Assembly (NCBI RefSeq): GCF_003201355.1
Contig: NZ_QICL01000001.1
Span: 372,001 to 436,000, forward strand
Length of the DNA stretch: 64,000 nucleotides
Direction of reading: 5' to 3'
Source: Indolivaga alginatilytica
Lineage (GTDB): Bacteria > Bacteroidota > Bacteroidia > Bacteroidales > Dysgonomonadaceae
Shown here: piece by piece, positions 63,910-64,000 of the stretch
Position numbering within the stretch: position 1 is the first letter of the stretch
Layout: every line of letters starts with the position of its first letter
Made by a program: the position numbers and the translations under genes
The notes under the pieces: model-generated
Told to the model about the DNA's origin: nothing
Databases searched by the model: none
Seen by the model: only the letters and a program-made list of their open reading frames with translations

Positions 63910-64000
63910 TCAATTGTATCCGGGATTATTTTCCCATTTCAATCCCGAATTCGAATCAATCACACCTTGTGGAACAGGCCACAACACATGATGATCTTTT
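63910..64000 (-). CDS. C-terminus of a second SusD-like protein (gene cut by window edge)
   Basis: The minus strand reads KDHHVLWPVPQGVIDSNSGL, then KWENNPGYN and a TGA at 63910..63912. W-P-x-P-x-x-x-I-x-x-N near the end and the final NPGY are the standard SusD/RagB C-terminus (compare YWHPLPINVIAKNPNLDQNP in 58470..60251). Only about 30 codons lie within the window. Its presence shows a second SusC/D pair upstream in the same locus. Confidence 0.85.
   Translation of the reverse strand, partial: KDHHVLWPVPQGVIDSNSGLKWENNPGYN

Noticed and set aside
1-64000. tRNA, rRNA genes and CRISPR arrays
   Set aside because: I looked for tRNA-like cloverleaf ends, conserved rRNA blocks and regularly spaced repeats on both strands and saw none. 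The tandem and dispersed repeats found have no spacers of constant length.

Overview
The window is A+T-rich chromosomal DNA of a Bacteroidota (Bacteroidales) bacterium. The evidence is a SusC/SusD pair, a hybrid two-component system (HTCS) sensor-regulator, a type IX secretion cargo protein, Crp/Fnr regulators, many MKK-type signal peptides and lipoproteins, and promoters with the phylum's TAnnTTTG -7 box instead of sigma-70 boxes. The gene set fits a gut-type polysaccharide degrader such as a Dysgonomonas or Parabacteroides relative; the genus is inference only. I see no rRNA, tRNA or CRISPR array.

Region by region: 1-3.1 kb holds a cut-off membrane protein, a GT2 glycosyltransferase and a diacylglycerol-kinase-like lipid kinase. 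3.5-6.5 kb has a type IX secreted protein and a solitary phage terminase large subunit with its catalytic residues in place. 6.8-13.8 kb carries two paralogous outer-membrane receptor-like barrels; between them sit a YbdG-like MscS channel, a 462-bp element with terminal inverted repeats, and two inverted copies of a ~95-bp repeat that carries a terminator hairpin. 14-22.6 kb has a probably catalytically dead Nudix regulator, a BamE-like serine-rich lipoprotein, an outer-membrane protein, an AspT-family transporter, a MenI-like thioesterase and lipoproteins. 22.8-31.1 kb has a GH92 mannosidase, an HcpR-like regulator, a hydrolase and the hybrid cluster protein Hcp behind an FNR-like site. 31.5-41.4 kb is mostly uncharacterised proteins plus a Crp/oxidoreductase/quinone-reductase operon, a tandem TPM-like protein and an NlpC/P60 hydrolase.

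41.5-64 kb is a polysaccharide utilization locus read on the minus strand: SusC, SusD, a GH29 fucosidase, an HTCS regulator with a FISUMP protein, then an operon GH105-GH2-GH29-GH109, and the tail of a second SusD at the right edge. The threonine-degradation pair kbl-tdh sits inside it. The promoters of susC, the second GH29 gene and the GH105 operon share one block at fixed distance from the -7 box, which I read as the operator of this regulon, probably bound by the HTCS. The enzymes suggest a glycan with fucose, beta-linked galactose or a similar sugar, an unsaturated uronic acid and alpha-GalNAc-like ends.

Two dispersed repeat families run through the intergenic spaces: the 462-bp element (two direct copies 47 kb apart) and the ~95-bp terminator repeat (three good copies and at least three worn ones).
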